Source: Caldicellulosiruptor hydrothermalis 108
Lineage (GTDB): Bacteria > Bacillota > Thermoanaerobacteria > Caldicellulosiruptorales > Caldicellulosiruptoraceae
Assembly: GCF_000166355.1 (NCBI RefSeq)
Contig: NC_014652.1
Span: forward strand, 1,065,001 to 1,129,000
Length of the DNA: 64,000 nucleotides
Reading direction: 5' to 3'
Shown: positions 27,973 through 35,863 of the stretch, one piece after another
How the letters are laid out: every line of letters begins with the position of its first letter
How positions within the stretch are numbered: position 1 is the first letter of the stretch
Translations under genes and position numbers: made by a program
The notes under the pieces: model-generated
Told to the model about the DNA's origin: nothing
Seen by the model: only the letters and a program-made list of their open reading frames with translations
The model's database searches: none

Positions 27973-28412
27973 TGGAAAAAGATAAGATTGTAAAAATTTT
28001 GAAAGAGTATTTTGAGAAAGAAAATGCTGTCATATTTGCATATTTGTTCGGTTCATATGCAAAAGGAAAAGAACGCAAAAATAGTGATGTAGACATTGCT
28101 GTATATATTAACGAAGAGATAGCAAAAGATGCAAAAAAAGTATTAGAATATCAAATTAAACATATGTCAGATATTTCTGATTTACTAAAAAAAGAAGTTG
28201 ATTTAGTAATTTTAAATCATGCTTCACCTCTATTGAGGCATGAAGTGATTTCGGAAGGCACCTTGTTAATAGAAAAAGACCATGACAAATTGGTAAATTT
28301 CAAAAAACAGAGTTTTTATTATTATCAAGATTGGCTGCATATTATGAAAATCAAGATGATGTATATAAAAGAGAGGATATCAGCTGATGGTAAAGAAAGA
28401 ACTGGTAAGTGA
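27969..28412 (+). CDS. MntA-type nucleotidyltransferase antitoxin
   Basis: 147 aa. The minimal nucleotidyltransferase motif GSYAKGKERKNSDVDIAVYI (about residues 28-47) gives the GS-x10-DxD signature, and KKEVDLVILN (about 75-84) supplies the third acidic residue. In the MntA-HepT (type VII) systems such proteins inactivate the toxin by adding AMP to it. It overlaps the HepT-like gene by 26 bp. Its place between DUF6470 and fliW breaks a conserved flagellar order, which points to later insertion. Confidence 0.85.
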   Translation: MMEKDKIVKILKEYFEKENAVIFAYLFGSYAKGKERKNSDVDIAVYINEEIAKDAKKVLEYQIKHMSDISDLLKKEVDLVILNHASPLLRHEVISEGTLLIEKDHDKLVNFKKQSFYYYQDWLHIMKIKMMYIKERISADGKERTGK

Positions 28413-28806
28413 AAAAATAGATAGGATATGGTTTAGTTTGAACAGAGTAAAAAGATTTCAAAATATGGGTTTTGAAGAATTTAAAAAAGACCAAGATGCT
28501 CAGGACATAGTTATCCATAATCTTTTTTTGATAATTCAAAATCTAATAGATATAGGAAACCACATAATAGCAGATGAAGGTTTTGAAACACCAGGTTATT
28601 ATGGAGAGATTCCTGAGATATTATCAAAAGAAAAGGTTATTTCGGAGAGTTTGGCTTCAGTTTTTAAAAAAATGATTTCTTTTCGAAATATAATTGTGCA
28701 TGAGTATTCTAAAGTTGACATAGCAAAGGTTTACGATATTTTAATTTACGGCATTGACGATATAAAGAAAATCATTGAGGAGATTATAAGATATGCAAAA
28801 CTTTAA
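28387..28806 (+). CDS. HepT-like RNase toxin
   Basis: 139-aa helical HEPN protein. The R-x4-6-H catalytic pattern with the adjacent tyrosine that is modified is visible as RNIIVHEY (about residues 102-109). FLIIQNLIDIGNHIIADEGF and GEIPEILSKEKVIS are typical of the HepT family. It is expected to cut RNA (or tRNA ends) when free of its partner. It is fused neither to its antitoxin nor to the flagellar genes, but lies on the same strand and probably the same transcript. Confidence 0.86.
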   Translation: MVKKELVSEKIDRIWFSLNRVKRFQNMGFEEFKKDQDAQDIVIHNLFLIIQNLIDIGNHIIADEGFETPGYYGEIPEILSKEKVISESLASVFKKMISFRNIIVHEYSKVDIAKVYDILIYGIDDIKKIIEEIIRYAKL

Positions 28807-28847
28807 AATGTTAATCATATAAAGAGTTAAAAAAGAGGAGATTTAAG

Positions 28848-29306
28848 ATGGTAGTTCAAAAATCAGTTGTGAAATCAAGAGTTTTTGGAGAGCTTGAAGT
28901 CAGTGAAGAAAACATAATATTCTTTGAAGAGGGTATTCCTGCATTTGAGAATTTGAAGAAATTTGTCATAGTAAAAGAAGACCAAAGTCCATTTTTCTGG
29001 CTTCAATCAGTTGAAGATAAAGACATTGCTTTTGTAATAATCAATCCTTTTGAAATAAAGCCAGATTATGAATTTGATTTGCCAGATGAAGTTGTAAATA
29101 AATTAGAAATAACTTCTGCTCAAGACGTTGCAGTTTTTTGTATTGTTGTAATTCCAGAGGATGTAAGACAAACAAGGGTAAACCTGAAAGCTCCAGTTAT
29201 TATAAATGTGAACAAGAGAAAGGGAATGCAGTATCTTTTAGATGATGAAAGGTATCCTCTAAGATATTACCTTTTTGAAAATTCAAATTCCAATGTGCAG
29301 AAATGA
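28848..29306 (+). CDS. fliW: flagellar assembly factor FliW
   Basis: 152 aa. Motifs: SRVFGELEVSEENIIFFEEG, IPAFENLKKFVIV, SPFFWLQSVEDKDIAFVIINPF, VFCIVVIPED and NLKAPVIINVNKRKGMQ. FliW binds either flagellin or CsrA; when flagellin is exported, FliW captures CsrA and lifts repression of hag. AAGAGGAG precedes the ATG. csrA follows 12 bp later and hag 1.2 kb downstream, so the complete switch is here. Confidence 0.95.
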   Translation: MVVQKSVVKSRVFGELEVSEENIIFFEEGIPAFENLKKFVIVKEDQSPFFWLQSVEDKDIAFVIINPFEIKPDYEFDLPDEVVNKLEITSAQDVAVFCIVVIPEDVRQTRVNLKAPVIINVNKRKGMQYLLDDERYPLRYYLFENSNSNVQK

Positions 29307-29318
29307 GGTATACAGAAG

Positions 29319-29561
29319 ATGCTTGTCCTTTCACGAAAAGAAGGTGACCAGGTTCTAATTGGAGAAAATATAATCATAAAAGTCATCAGCATAGAAAAAG
29401 ACTGTGTAAAACTTGGAATAGATGCTCCAAAAAACGTCAAGGTTTTACGATATGAGCTACTTCAAGAGGTCAAAAACGAAAATGTTGAAGCGTTGCAGGG
29501 AAGAGAGAGACTCAATAAGATTAAAGATTTAAAGGAGATTTTGTCCGATGAGCGAAGATAA
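29319..29561 (+). CDS. csrA: carbon storage regulator / translational repressor CsrA
   Basis: 80 aa. Classic start MLVLSRKEGDQVLIGENI, then IKVISIEKDCVKLGIDAPK and VLRYELLQEV. The C-terminal extension of about 25 residues is longer than in E. coli CsrA and typical of Firmicutes, where FliW binds. It binds GGA in hairpin loops. A fitting hairpin is present in the hag leader at 30439-30460. Confidence 0.95.
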   Translation: MLVLSRKEGDQVLIGENIIIKVISIEKDCVKLGIDAPKNVKVLRYELLQEVKNENVEALQGRERLNKIKDLKEILSDERR

Positions 29562-29598
29562 AGGGGTAAGATACACAAAAAATTGGAAGGTCAACTGA

Positions 29599-29624
29599 AG
29601 GCAGGTAAAAGCCTGCCTTTTTTA
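29599..29624 (+). terminator. terminator after csrA
   Basis: Stem AGGCAGG / CCTGCCT with a 6-base loop, then TTTTTTATTTT. It ends the flgM-to-csrA transcript. Confidence 0.9.
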
Positions 29625-29664
29625 TTTTCTAAGATTATTTTATTTGAGATAGATTCAAAAATAC

Positions 29665-29743
29665 AAAGTATACTTTAAAAAATTAGCTTAAAAATATAAA
29701 GTATACTTTATATTTTTAGGCTAAAAATTAGAAGTATACTTTA
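29665..29743 (+). repeat. three GTATAC palindromes spaced exactly 33 bp, with a 42-bp near-perfect palindrome
   Basis: AAAGTATACTTT at 29665-29676 and again at 29698-29709, and GAAGTATACTTT at 29731-29742; their centres are 33 bp apart. The middle one is the centre of a longer inverted repeat, 29683-29724, whose 21-bp arms match except for one G-T pair. The rest of 29625-29770 is AT-rich and non-coding. It may be an operator array or the relic of a small mobile element. Confidence 0.7.
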
Positions 29744-29773
29744 CCAAATGCAAAAATGTTTTAAAAGCAAAGC

Positions 29774-30202
29774 AGAGAATATATATATATATCTGATCCA
29801 CCTATTAGAATTGCAGTTTTAATGATAGACAATCTCTTTATTGATAGCAAAGAACTTGGAATTACGATAGAAACAGCAGTTTTTAAGCATGTATATAACT
29901 TTTACAGTGAAGTAAATGCAAAGATAGGATATTTTAGAAAATCAACTGATAATCAAAAAGAGATTGACATAGTTGCCCATTTTCCAAATGGTAAGAGCTT
30001 AATTGAAGTAAAGTTTAGAGAAGATAGCACACTTGCCGAAGATGATGCAATTGTGCAGATGTGCCAAAGAGAAAAAGATATTATCTCAGCAGTGCTTGTC
30101 ACAAAAAGAGCAGAAGACTATGGCAGACTTGAGCTAAATACAAGAGTTCCAATTATAAAGATTCCGGCTTTTGTGTTTATGTATTTGTTTGGAAGAAGGT
30201 AA
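29774..30202 (+). pseudogene. C-terminal remnant of an AAA ATPase / DUF4143 protein
   Basis: The frame is open from about 29774 with no start codon before the ATG at 29822. From the segment YISDPPIRIAVL onward it resembles the end of the AAA+DUF4143 family, including ELGITIETAVFKHVYNF and the nuclease-like EIDIVAHFPNGKSLIEVKFRE (E-I-D...E-V-K). The complete protein is about 400 aa, but only the last ~140 codons remain. The ATPase half is missing and is replaced upstream by the AT-rich palindromic repeat. If translated from 29822 it would give a 126-aa protein, but decay is more likely. Confidence 0.7.
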
Positions 30203-30274
30203 TAATGAGTGTTATTTTCCTATTTTGATGGTTAATAAATGTATTAAAGGGTAAAAAATGAGGAGGTAATTGAG

Positions 30275-30382
30275 GTGAGAGAAGGTGTCAAATTAGGAGA
30301 TATTGTTTACTGGTTTTTCAGACTAAATGGTTGTTTTACAATACAAAATTTTATTGTTCATAGCACTTATAAAAATTTTTAA
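30275..30382 (+). pseudogene. 35-codon remnant with strong ribosome site, probable 5' end of a lost gene
   Basis: A GTG start preceded by AGGAGGT opens a 35-codon frame beginning MREGVKLGDIVYWFFRLNGC and continuing FTIQNFIVH, then ends in AT-rich sequence. The text from YWFFRLNG to NFIVH resembles the start of a longer protein found in accessory regions, cut after about 29 residues. The remainder of 30203-30390 shows no gene. Together with the truncated DUF4143 gene it suggests deletion debris just upstream of hag. Confidence 0.4.
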
Positions 30383-30390
30383 ATTTAAGC

Positions 30391-30418
30391 TAAACTACAG
30401 AAACTATCTCACCGATAT
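30391..30418 (+). promoter_or_regulatory. sigma-D-type promoter of hag
   Basis: TAAA (30391-30394), 16 bp, then ACCGATAT (30411-30418), fitting sigma-D TAAA-N15/16-GCCGATAA. Initiation near 30425 gives a leader of about 67 nt, long enough for the CsrA hairpin. Confidence 0.8.
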
Positions 30419-30438
30419 ATATATTGAAAACAAAATAA

Positions 30439-30460
30439 AGCTTCACAGGGACGTGAAGCT
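30439..30460 (+). promoter_or_regulatory. CsrA-binding hairpin in the hag leader
   Basis: AGCTTCAC pairs perfectly with GTGAAGCT around the loop AGGGAC. The local sequence ACAGGGACGT matches the CsrA consensus ACARGGAUGU at nine of ten positions, with GGA in the loop. A second AGGGA (30475-30479) is part of the hag ribosome site GGGAGGG. Two such sites, one in a hairpin and one over the ribosome site, are how CsrA represses hag in B. subtilis. Confidence 0.8.
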
Positions 30461-30491
30461 AAAAAATTAAATTCAGGGAGGGTGTTGTAAG

Positions 30492-31310
30492 ATGCGTATT
30501 AATAATAATGTTCAGGCGCTCAATACTTATAACAGATTGACAATCAACAATGATATGCTTTCAAAATCACTTGAAAAGCTCTCATCTGGTATGAGAATTA
30601 ACAGAGCTGGCGATGACGCAGCTGGTTTGGCAATTTCAGAAAAGATGAGAGGTCAGATCAGAGGTTTGAATCAAGCTATTAGAAATGCTCAGGATGGTAT
30701 TTCGTTAATTCAGACAGCTGAGGGCGCTTTGAATGAAACTCATTCGATTTTACAAAGAATGAGAGAGTTGGCTGTTCAAGCTGCTAACGACACAAATACA
30801 GCTGAAGACAGACAAGCTCTTCAGGCAGAGGTTGACCAGTTGGTTAAGGAAATCGATAGAATAGCTAACACAACCCAGTTCAACACAAAGACATTATTAG
30901 ACGGTTCTTATTCATCATCTTCATTGGTATTCCAGATTGGTGCAAACAAGGATCAGAATATAGGTTTAACAATTGCAAGTGCAAAGGCAGCTGATTTAGG
31001 AGTAGATACAATAAATATTACTGACCAGACGTCAGCAAATCAAGCTATCTCAACAATTGATGGAGCAATTGGAAAAGTCTCCAGTATTAGAGCAAAACTT
31101 GGTGCTTATCAGAACAGGCTTGAGCATACAATCAATAACTTGGGCGTATCTGCAGAGAACTTAACAGCAGCAGAAAGCAGAATCAGAGATGTTGACATGG
31201 CAAAAGAAATGATGGCTTATACTAAGAACAATATTTTAATGCAAGCTGCAACTGCAATGCTTGCTCAGGCAAATCAGCTTCCACAAGCAGTATTGCAGCT
31301 TTTAAGGTAA
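30492..31310 (+). CDS. hag: flagellin
   Basis: 272 aa, a short flagellin with mostly the conserved D0/D1 parts. The N-terminus is [20 protein letters not shown], followed by [31 protein letters not shown]; the C-terminus is [20 protein letters not shown] with [11 protein letters not shown]. The central region (about residues 130-190) is serine- and threonine-rich (SYSSSSLVF and similar) and could carry O-glycans. The neighbouring sugar genes support that. Translation is probably controlled by CsrA/FliW, transcription by sigma D. Confidence 0.97.
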   Translation: MRINNNVQALNTYNRLTINNDMLSKSLEKLSSGMRINRAGDDAAGLAISEKMRGQIRGLNQAIRNAQDGISLIQTAEGALNETHSILQRMRELAVQAANDTNTAEDRQALQAEVDQLVKEIDRIANTTQFNTKTLLDGSYSSSSLVFQIGANKDQNIGLTIASAKAADLGVDTINITDQTSANQAISTIDGAIGKVSSIRAKLGAYQNRLEHTINNLGVSAENLTAAESRIRDVDMAKEMMAYTKNNILMQAATAMLAQANQLPQAVLQLLR

Positions 31311-31338
31311 TTGAAAGGTAAAAGTGAAAGTAAAAAGC

Positions 31339-31370
31339 AAGCCCTGGTGTAAGTATACCAGGGCTTTTTT
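31339..31370 (+). terminator. terminator of hag
   Basis: Stem AAGCCCTGGT / ACCAGGGCTT with an 8-base loop, then TTTTTT. Confidence 0.92.
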
Positions 31371-31399
31371 GAAATTTTTTGAAAGGAGAGAATTAAATT

Positions 31400-33292
31400 T
31401 TGGCAGATGTAAGATTGAGCATATGCATGATGGTAATGGATGAAGAAAAGAATCTAAAGAGATGTTTGGAAAGTTTAAAACCCTTGCTTTTACGAGAAGA
31501 TGTTGAACTTATAATTGTTGATACTGGGTCAAAGGATAAGGCTGTTGAAATTGCAAAAAACTATGCCACAAAGATATATTTTAAAGAATGGAACCATGAT
31601 TTTTCTGATATGAGAAACTATACAATATCCTTAGCAAGTGGTGATTGGGTTTTTATACTGGATGCAGATGAAGAAATTGAGAATCCAGAAAATGTCATAG
31701 ATGAAATCGAAAAAGCCGAAAAGAAACAAGCAAAGACCATTTGTTTAACTGTTAAAAATTTAACTCAAGAAGAGGACAAAAAAAATTATGTGATTAATAT
31801 ATCACCAAGGATATTCAAAAAAAATTACATAAAATATTGGGGGAAAGTCCACAATCAACCAATTTATCATGAACCAGTTTATTACAGTGATATTGCTATA
31901 TATCATTATGGGTATATTCTTCTAGATACAAAATTAATGGAATATAAGTATAAAAGGACAGTAACTTTGCTCCTTAAAGAACTCGAAAAAGATCCTACCA
32001 ATATTTATTACAGGTATCAGCTTGGTGTAAGTTATAGCATGTATGGTAAATTAAAAGAGGCAAGTATAGAGTTTGAGAAAGCTTATAATTTGTTAAGAAC
32101 TCAGAATAGTGAAATAAAAAAAAGATTTGTAGTTTTATATTGCCTTTATGCAAAAACTCTCCTCGGTTTAGGCTTATATGATATTGCTCGGGAAATTGCA
32201 GAAGAAGGTATAAATTACAACAGTGATTATGTAGATTTATACTACATAGCTGGACAATCGCTTTATATGATTGGAAGACGAAAGGAAGCAGTGGAGTATT
32301 TTAAAAAATATTTAAACTTTTTTGCTAAAAATGAAAAACCTCAAATTTTAAACGATCCAAGTTTAGCTTTTTATTATGTAAATGACTATTACATTGATCA
32401 GGCAATTTCATATATTTTGCAGTACTACTTTGATACAAAAAATTTTGGTGAGGTAAAAAACTATATAGATTTATTCAGAGATAATAGCTCAAGACTCAAA
32501 CACTATGTATTGATGTATTTAGAAACACAAGAGTATAAAAAACTGAAAGAGTTTTACGTTCAAAGTGAACAAAAGGAAAAAATAGCTGAACTAATTGAGA
32601 AATTTATTGTGGATTTAAAATTAGATGAAGAAGAGAGAAATAAATTATATAAAGAATTTGCTACGGTTGACAATTTATATGGTAAATACGCAGAATTATG
32701 GATTAATCCTGTAGAAGCTGCAGACATCATAAACTATATTTTTAATTATGGAGAAATAAAGAACCTTTCTGCATTCTATTTTAAGGCATTGTTATGTCAT
32801 TTAGATAAAAAGGAATTTTTGCTTAAAAAGCTTAAAGAAATAGATATATTAACTCTCAGAGTAAAAATAGCAGAGGCGTTAACAGCAAAGTTTATTGATT
32901 TTGAAGATGTTATTAGCCTTTTAGAAGTAATAAAGACAGAAAAAGCAGATATAGATATTTTAGCTCGTTATACATCTTTAGCGTTGTTGGTATTGTTAAA
33001 TTTTCCTCGCCAAAGTGATGAAAGATTGTATGAGATATTCTTAAACTACACAGAAAATGGTATATTGTTGATGAGCAGACTTTATGAGAATGAAGAAATT
33101 AAAGAAAAATACAGATATTTTTTATCTGAGGAAGAAAAATATTTTGCTTTAATGTACTTGATTTACCTTTCATTACAAGAGAAGAGAATGGACAAAAGTA
33201 TAAAATACTTGCGTGAAGCAATAACAACAATGCCAAAATTGGTTAAACATCTTAAAAGATTCTCTAAGGACATCTTGGGAGTGGATGTTTAG
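31400..33292 (+). CDS. family 2 glycosyltransferase with TPR region, probable flagellin glycosyltransferase
   Basis: 630 aa from a TTG start with AAAGGAG upstream. An N-terminal GT-A domain (about residues 1-230) has LSICMMVMDEEKNLKRCLES, ELIIVDTGSKDK and the metal-binding WVFILDADEEI. The segments around residues 195-320 read as tetratricopeptide repeats (for example YRYQLGVSYSMYGKLKEASI and YYIAGQSLYMIGRRKEAVEY). The C-terminal half is helical and unassigned. GT2+TPR proteins directly after flagellin genes often attach or extend glycans on flagellin. The enzyme's sugar and target are inferred from place alone. It opens the AT-richer accessory island. Confidence 0.85.
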   Translation: MADVRLSICMMVMDEEKNLKRCLESLKPLLLREDVELIIVDTGSKDKAVEIAKNYATKIYFKEWNHDFSDMRNYTISLASGDWVFILDADEEIENPENVIDEIEKAEKKQAKTICLTVKNLTQEEDKKNYVINISPRIFKKNYIKYWGKVHNQPIYHEPVYYSDIAIYHYGYILLDTKLMEYKYKRTVTLLLKELEKDPTNIYYRYQLGVSYSMYGKLKEASIEFEKAYNLLRTQNSEIKKRFVVLYCLYAKTLLGLGLYDIAREIAEEGINYNSDYVDLYYIAGQSLYMIGRRKEAVEYFKKYLNFFAKNEKPQILNDPSLAFYYVNDYYIDQAISYILQYYFDTKNFGEVKNYIDLFRDNSSRLKHYVLMYLETQEYKKLKEFYVQSEQKEKIAELIEKFIVDLKLDEEERNKLYKEFATVDNLYGKYAELWINPVEAADIINYIFNYGEIKNLSAFYFKALLCHLDKKEFLLKKLKEIDILTLRVKIAEALTAKFIDFEDVISLLEVIKTEKADIDILARYTSLALLVLLNFPRQSDERLYEIFLNYTENGILLMSRLYENEEIKEKYRYFLSEEEKYFALMYLIYLSLQEKRMDKSIKYLREAITTMPKLVKHLKRFSKDILGVDV

Positions 33293-33361
33293 AAGTTAGA
33301 TTAAGTAAAACTGTAGGGGATAGTTAGTAATTTTTACATACATTTGAGGGAGTGAATTTAA

Positions 33362-35752
33362 GTGAATGAAAACATTGAGAGTAAAGTTGAGAGAATAAAA
33401 AAGCTTCTTAATGAACTTGTTGAAAAAGGAGAATTAGATTATGCGTTAGAAGTGATTAACAAATGCGAAAATGTTATTAAAAATGATGCAGAGATTATTT
33501 CAATAAAAGGGATAATATACTACGCTAAGAATGAAATTGAAAAAGCAGAAGAGGTTTTCAAAAAAGGTTTGCTTGTTGATTCTACATATGCAGATTTTTA
33601 TTATAACTTGGGTTGTGTATATGAATTAAAAGAAGAATATGAAAAAGCGGCAAAATTCTTTGCTCGATCTTTAGAGTTTGCTACTGGCGAGGAGACAATA
33701 GAAATTGGCAAAAAGTTAAATAATATTTTGTGTAAAATTTCTACACCTTTAAAAGACGAGACCAAAATAGCTTTCTTTGTAAAACCGGGGTTAGATAGTT
33801 TTTTAAACGATATAATATTAGGCTTGATGGACGAATACTTTGTAAGGAAGATTACTGTAACTGACTTTAAACAAATAGACGAAGGCATGCAATGGGCTGA
33901 TATTTGTTGGTTTGAGTGGTGCGATGATCTTGTGATATATGGGAGCAGGCATGAGCTTGCAAGGGAGAAGAAGTTAGTATGTAGAATTCATAGGTATGAA
34001 GCATTTACAAATTATATATTCCAAGTTGAATGGGAAAATATCGATAAAGTAATATTTGTGGCATCTCATATTTTCGATATTGTAAATTCAAAATTGAGTG
34101 GCAATATAGAGAATAAGAGTATTATTATACCTAATGGTATTCGCATGGAAGATTACAATTTTAGGAAGAGAGAGAAAGGTTTCAATGTAGCTTATGTTGG
34201 TTATTTAAATTATAGAAAGTCTCCTAATATGTTATTACAGATAATAAATAAACTAAAGCGAATTGATAAAAGATATCGTTTATTTATCGCAGGAGAATTT
34301 CAAGATGAAGAAAATATGATGTATTTCAAATATATGCTTAAAGAAATGAGTTTAGAAGAGCATGTAATATTCGATGGATGGCAAAAAGATATCAACGCAT
34401 GGTTGGAAGATAAAGATTATTTAGTAAGTTGTAGTATTTCTGAAGGACATCCAGTAGGAATAATGGAAGCAATGGTAAAAGGGATAAAACCTGTGATACA
34501 TAATTTTGTTGGGGCAAGGGATATTTATCCCGAAAAGTATTTGTGGAACACTATAGATGAAGCGGTAGATATGATTTTGGATAGGAATTATGATTCAATA
34601 GAATACAGAGAGTTCATAAGTAATAATTATTCTTTAAAAAAAGAAATTGATGAAATCAAAAAAGCGATTGTCAATTTAGGTGGACTACCAAAAAAAAATA
34701 GGAAGATGAATGTAATTGATTTAATTCATAAAGTGAATAGTCTTGTTCGGGATAATTATTCTGTAAATAACGAATTTACTGAATTATTAACAATAGTTAC
34801 TCCAACTTACAACAGAAGTAATATTTTAAAAGAAGATCTTGAAAATAATTTGAAAATGGGAAAGATAAAAAAAATAATTGTTGAAAATGGTTCAGAACCT
34901 AATCATGTTGCTGTTGTAAAAAGTTTCGATTTAGATAAATATGGAATTCAAAAAATTATTTACCTTAACAAAAATATAGGTCCTAATGAAGGATTTAAAA
35001 TAGGATTGGATCAAGTTGAAACAGAATTTTTTACTTCTTTACCAGATGACGATATTATTTTAGTTAAAAATTCATCGAAAAAGCTAGATGAATTATTAAG
35101 AGAAATTAGAGATGAAAATGTTTTTTTATGCTGTAGGTACGTAGTGAAGTTAATGGAGGACAAAGGACCCACAGCTTTTTATGATAGAAGTAAATATAAT
35201 AATCTTTATGGAAAAGATTTCTTAACAAATATGCTTAAAACAGGAGAAATTGAAATGTTTGGGAACGGAGCTATACTTCATACGTATGAGATGAAACACT
35301 TTCTTGAAAATTATCTTCCTGAACCAATATTCTATGCTTGTGGGGATTATGTTTTTTTGGCAAGGTTATTTGGACATAAACCTGAGAAAAAAATAATTAT
35401 AACAGATAAATATATCTATTTACAAAGATACGGTAAATACAATACATCATCTTTATACACAATGAAAGAACAAAAACTTTATTCTCATTTAATTTCAATG
35501 TTAATTGCAAGTTATTATTGTTTAAAGAATTCTTTGCTCAGTAAAGATGAAATTGTAGATTCTTTATTAAAAAGGGCGCAACTATTGAAAAACTTATATG
35601 GTTTAGAAATTGGTTTTACTAACATGATGGTAAACTATATTTTTGAGAAGAAAAACGTTGAACAGTTTATCGAAATCATCAAGGATATATATAATTTAGA
35701 TATGGGTGAAAATATACCACCTGAAATTATTGAGATTGTTAATTGTATTTAG
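33362..35752 (+). CDS. three-part protein: TPR region, GT4-type glycosyltransferase, GT2-type glycosyltransferase
   Basis: 796 aa from a GTG start. Residues 1-130 hold TPR-like helices (YALEVINKCENVI, ADFYYNLGCVYELKEEYEKA). Residues about 135-440 form a GT-B domain with PNGIRMEDYNF, VAYVGYLNYRKSPNML, FIAGEF and VSCSISEGHPVGIMEAM, the last being the E-x7-E-like donor site. Residues about 475-700 form a GT-A-like domain with LLTIVTPTYNRSNIL, IVENGSEPNH and SLPDDDIILV. Two catalytic units in one chain suggest addition of two successive sugars. It lies 69 bp after the previous glycosyltransferase gene and is probably cotranscribed with it. Confidence 0.82.
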   Translation: MNENIESKVERIKKLLNELVEKGELDYALEVINKCENVIKNDAEIISIKGIIYYAKNEIEKAEEVFKKGLLVDSTYADFYYNLGCVYELKEEYEKAAKFFARSLEFATGEETIEIGKKLNNILCKISTPLKDETKIAFFVKPGLDSFLNDIILGLMDEYFVRKITVTDFKQIDEGMQWADICWFEWCDDLVIYGSRHELAREKKLVCRIHRYEAFTNYIFQVEWENIDKVIFVASHIFDIVNSKLSGNIENKSIIIPNGIRMEDYNFRKREKGFNVAYVGYLNYRKSPNMLLQIINKLKRIDKRYRLFIAGEFQDEENMMYFKYMLKEMSLEEHVIFDGWQKDINAWLEDKDYLVSCSISEGHPVGIMEAMVKGIKPVIHNFVGARDIYPEKYLWNTIDEAVDMILDRNYDSIEYREFISNNYSLKKEIDEIKKAIVNLGGLPKKNRKMNVIDLIHKVNSLVRDNYSVNNEFTELLTIVTPTYNRSNILKEDLENNLKMGKIKKIIVENGSEPNHVAVVKSFDLDKYGIQKIIYLNKNIGPNEGFKIGLDQVETEFFTSLPDDDIILVKNSSKKLDELLREIRDENVFLCCRYVVKLMEDKGPTAFYDRSKYNNLYGKDFLTNMLKTGEIEMFGNGAILHTYEMKHFLENYLPEPIFYACGDYVFLARLFGHKPEKKIIITDKYIYLQRYGKYNTSSLYTMKEQKLYSHLISMLIASYYCLKNSLLSKDEIVDSLLKRAQLLKNLYGLEIGFTNMMVNYIFEKKNVEQFIEIIKDIYNLDMGENIPPEIIEIVNCI

Positions 35753-35863
35753 AAAGCTTTTGTCAATTTATTCATTAAACCCAATTAGTTATAAAGCTAT
35801 CCAAATGTTATAAAAAATGAAATAACATAGCAAAATTATTTTCATAAAAAGGAATGGTAGAGA

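Noticed and set aside
29665-29743. CRISPR array
   Set aside because: Only three AT-rich palindromes, no conserved repeat of 25 bp or more with unique spacers, and no cas genes in the window.
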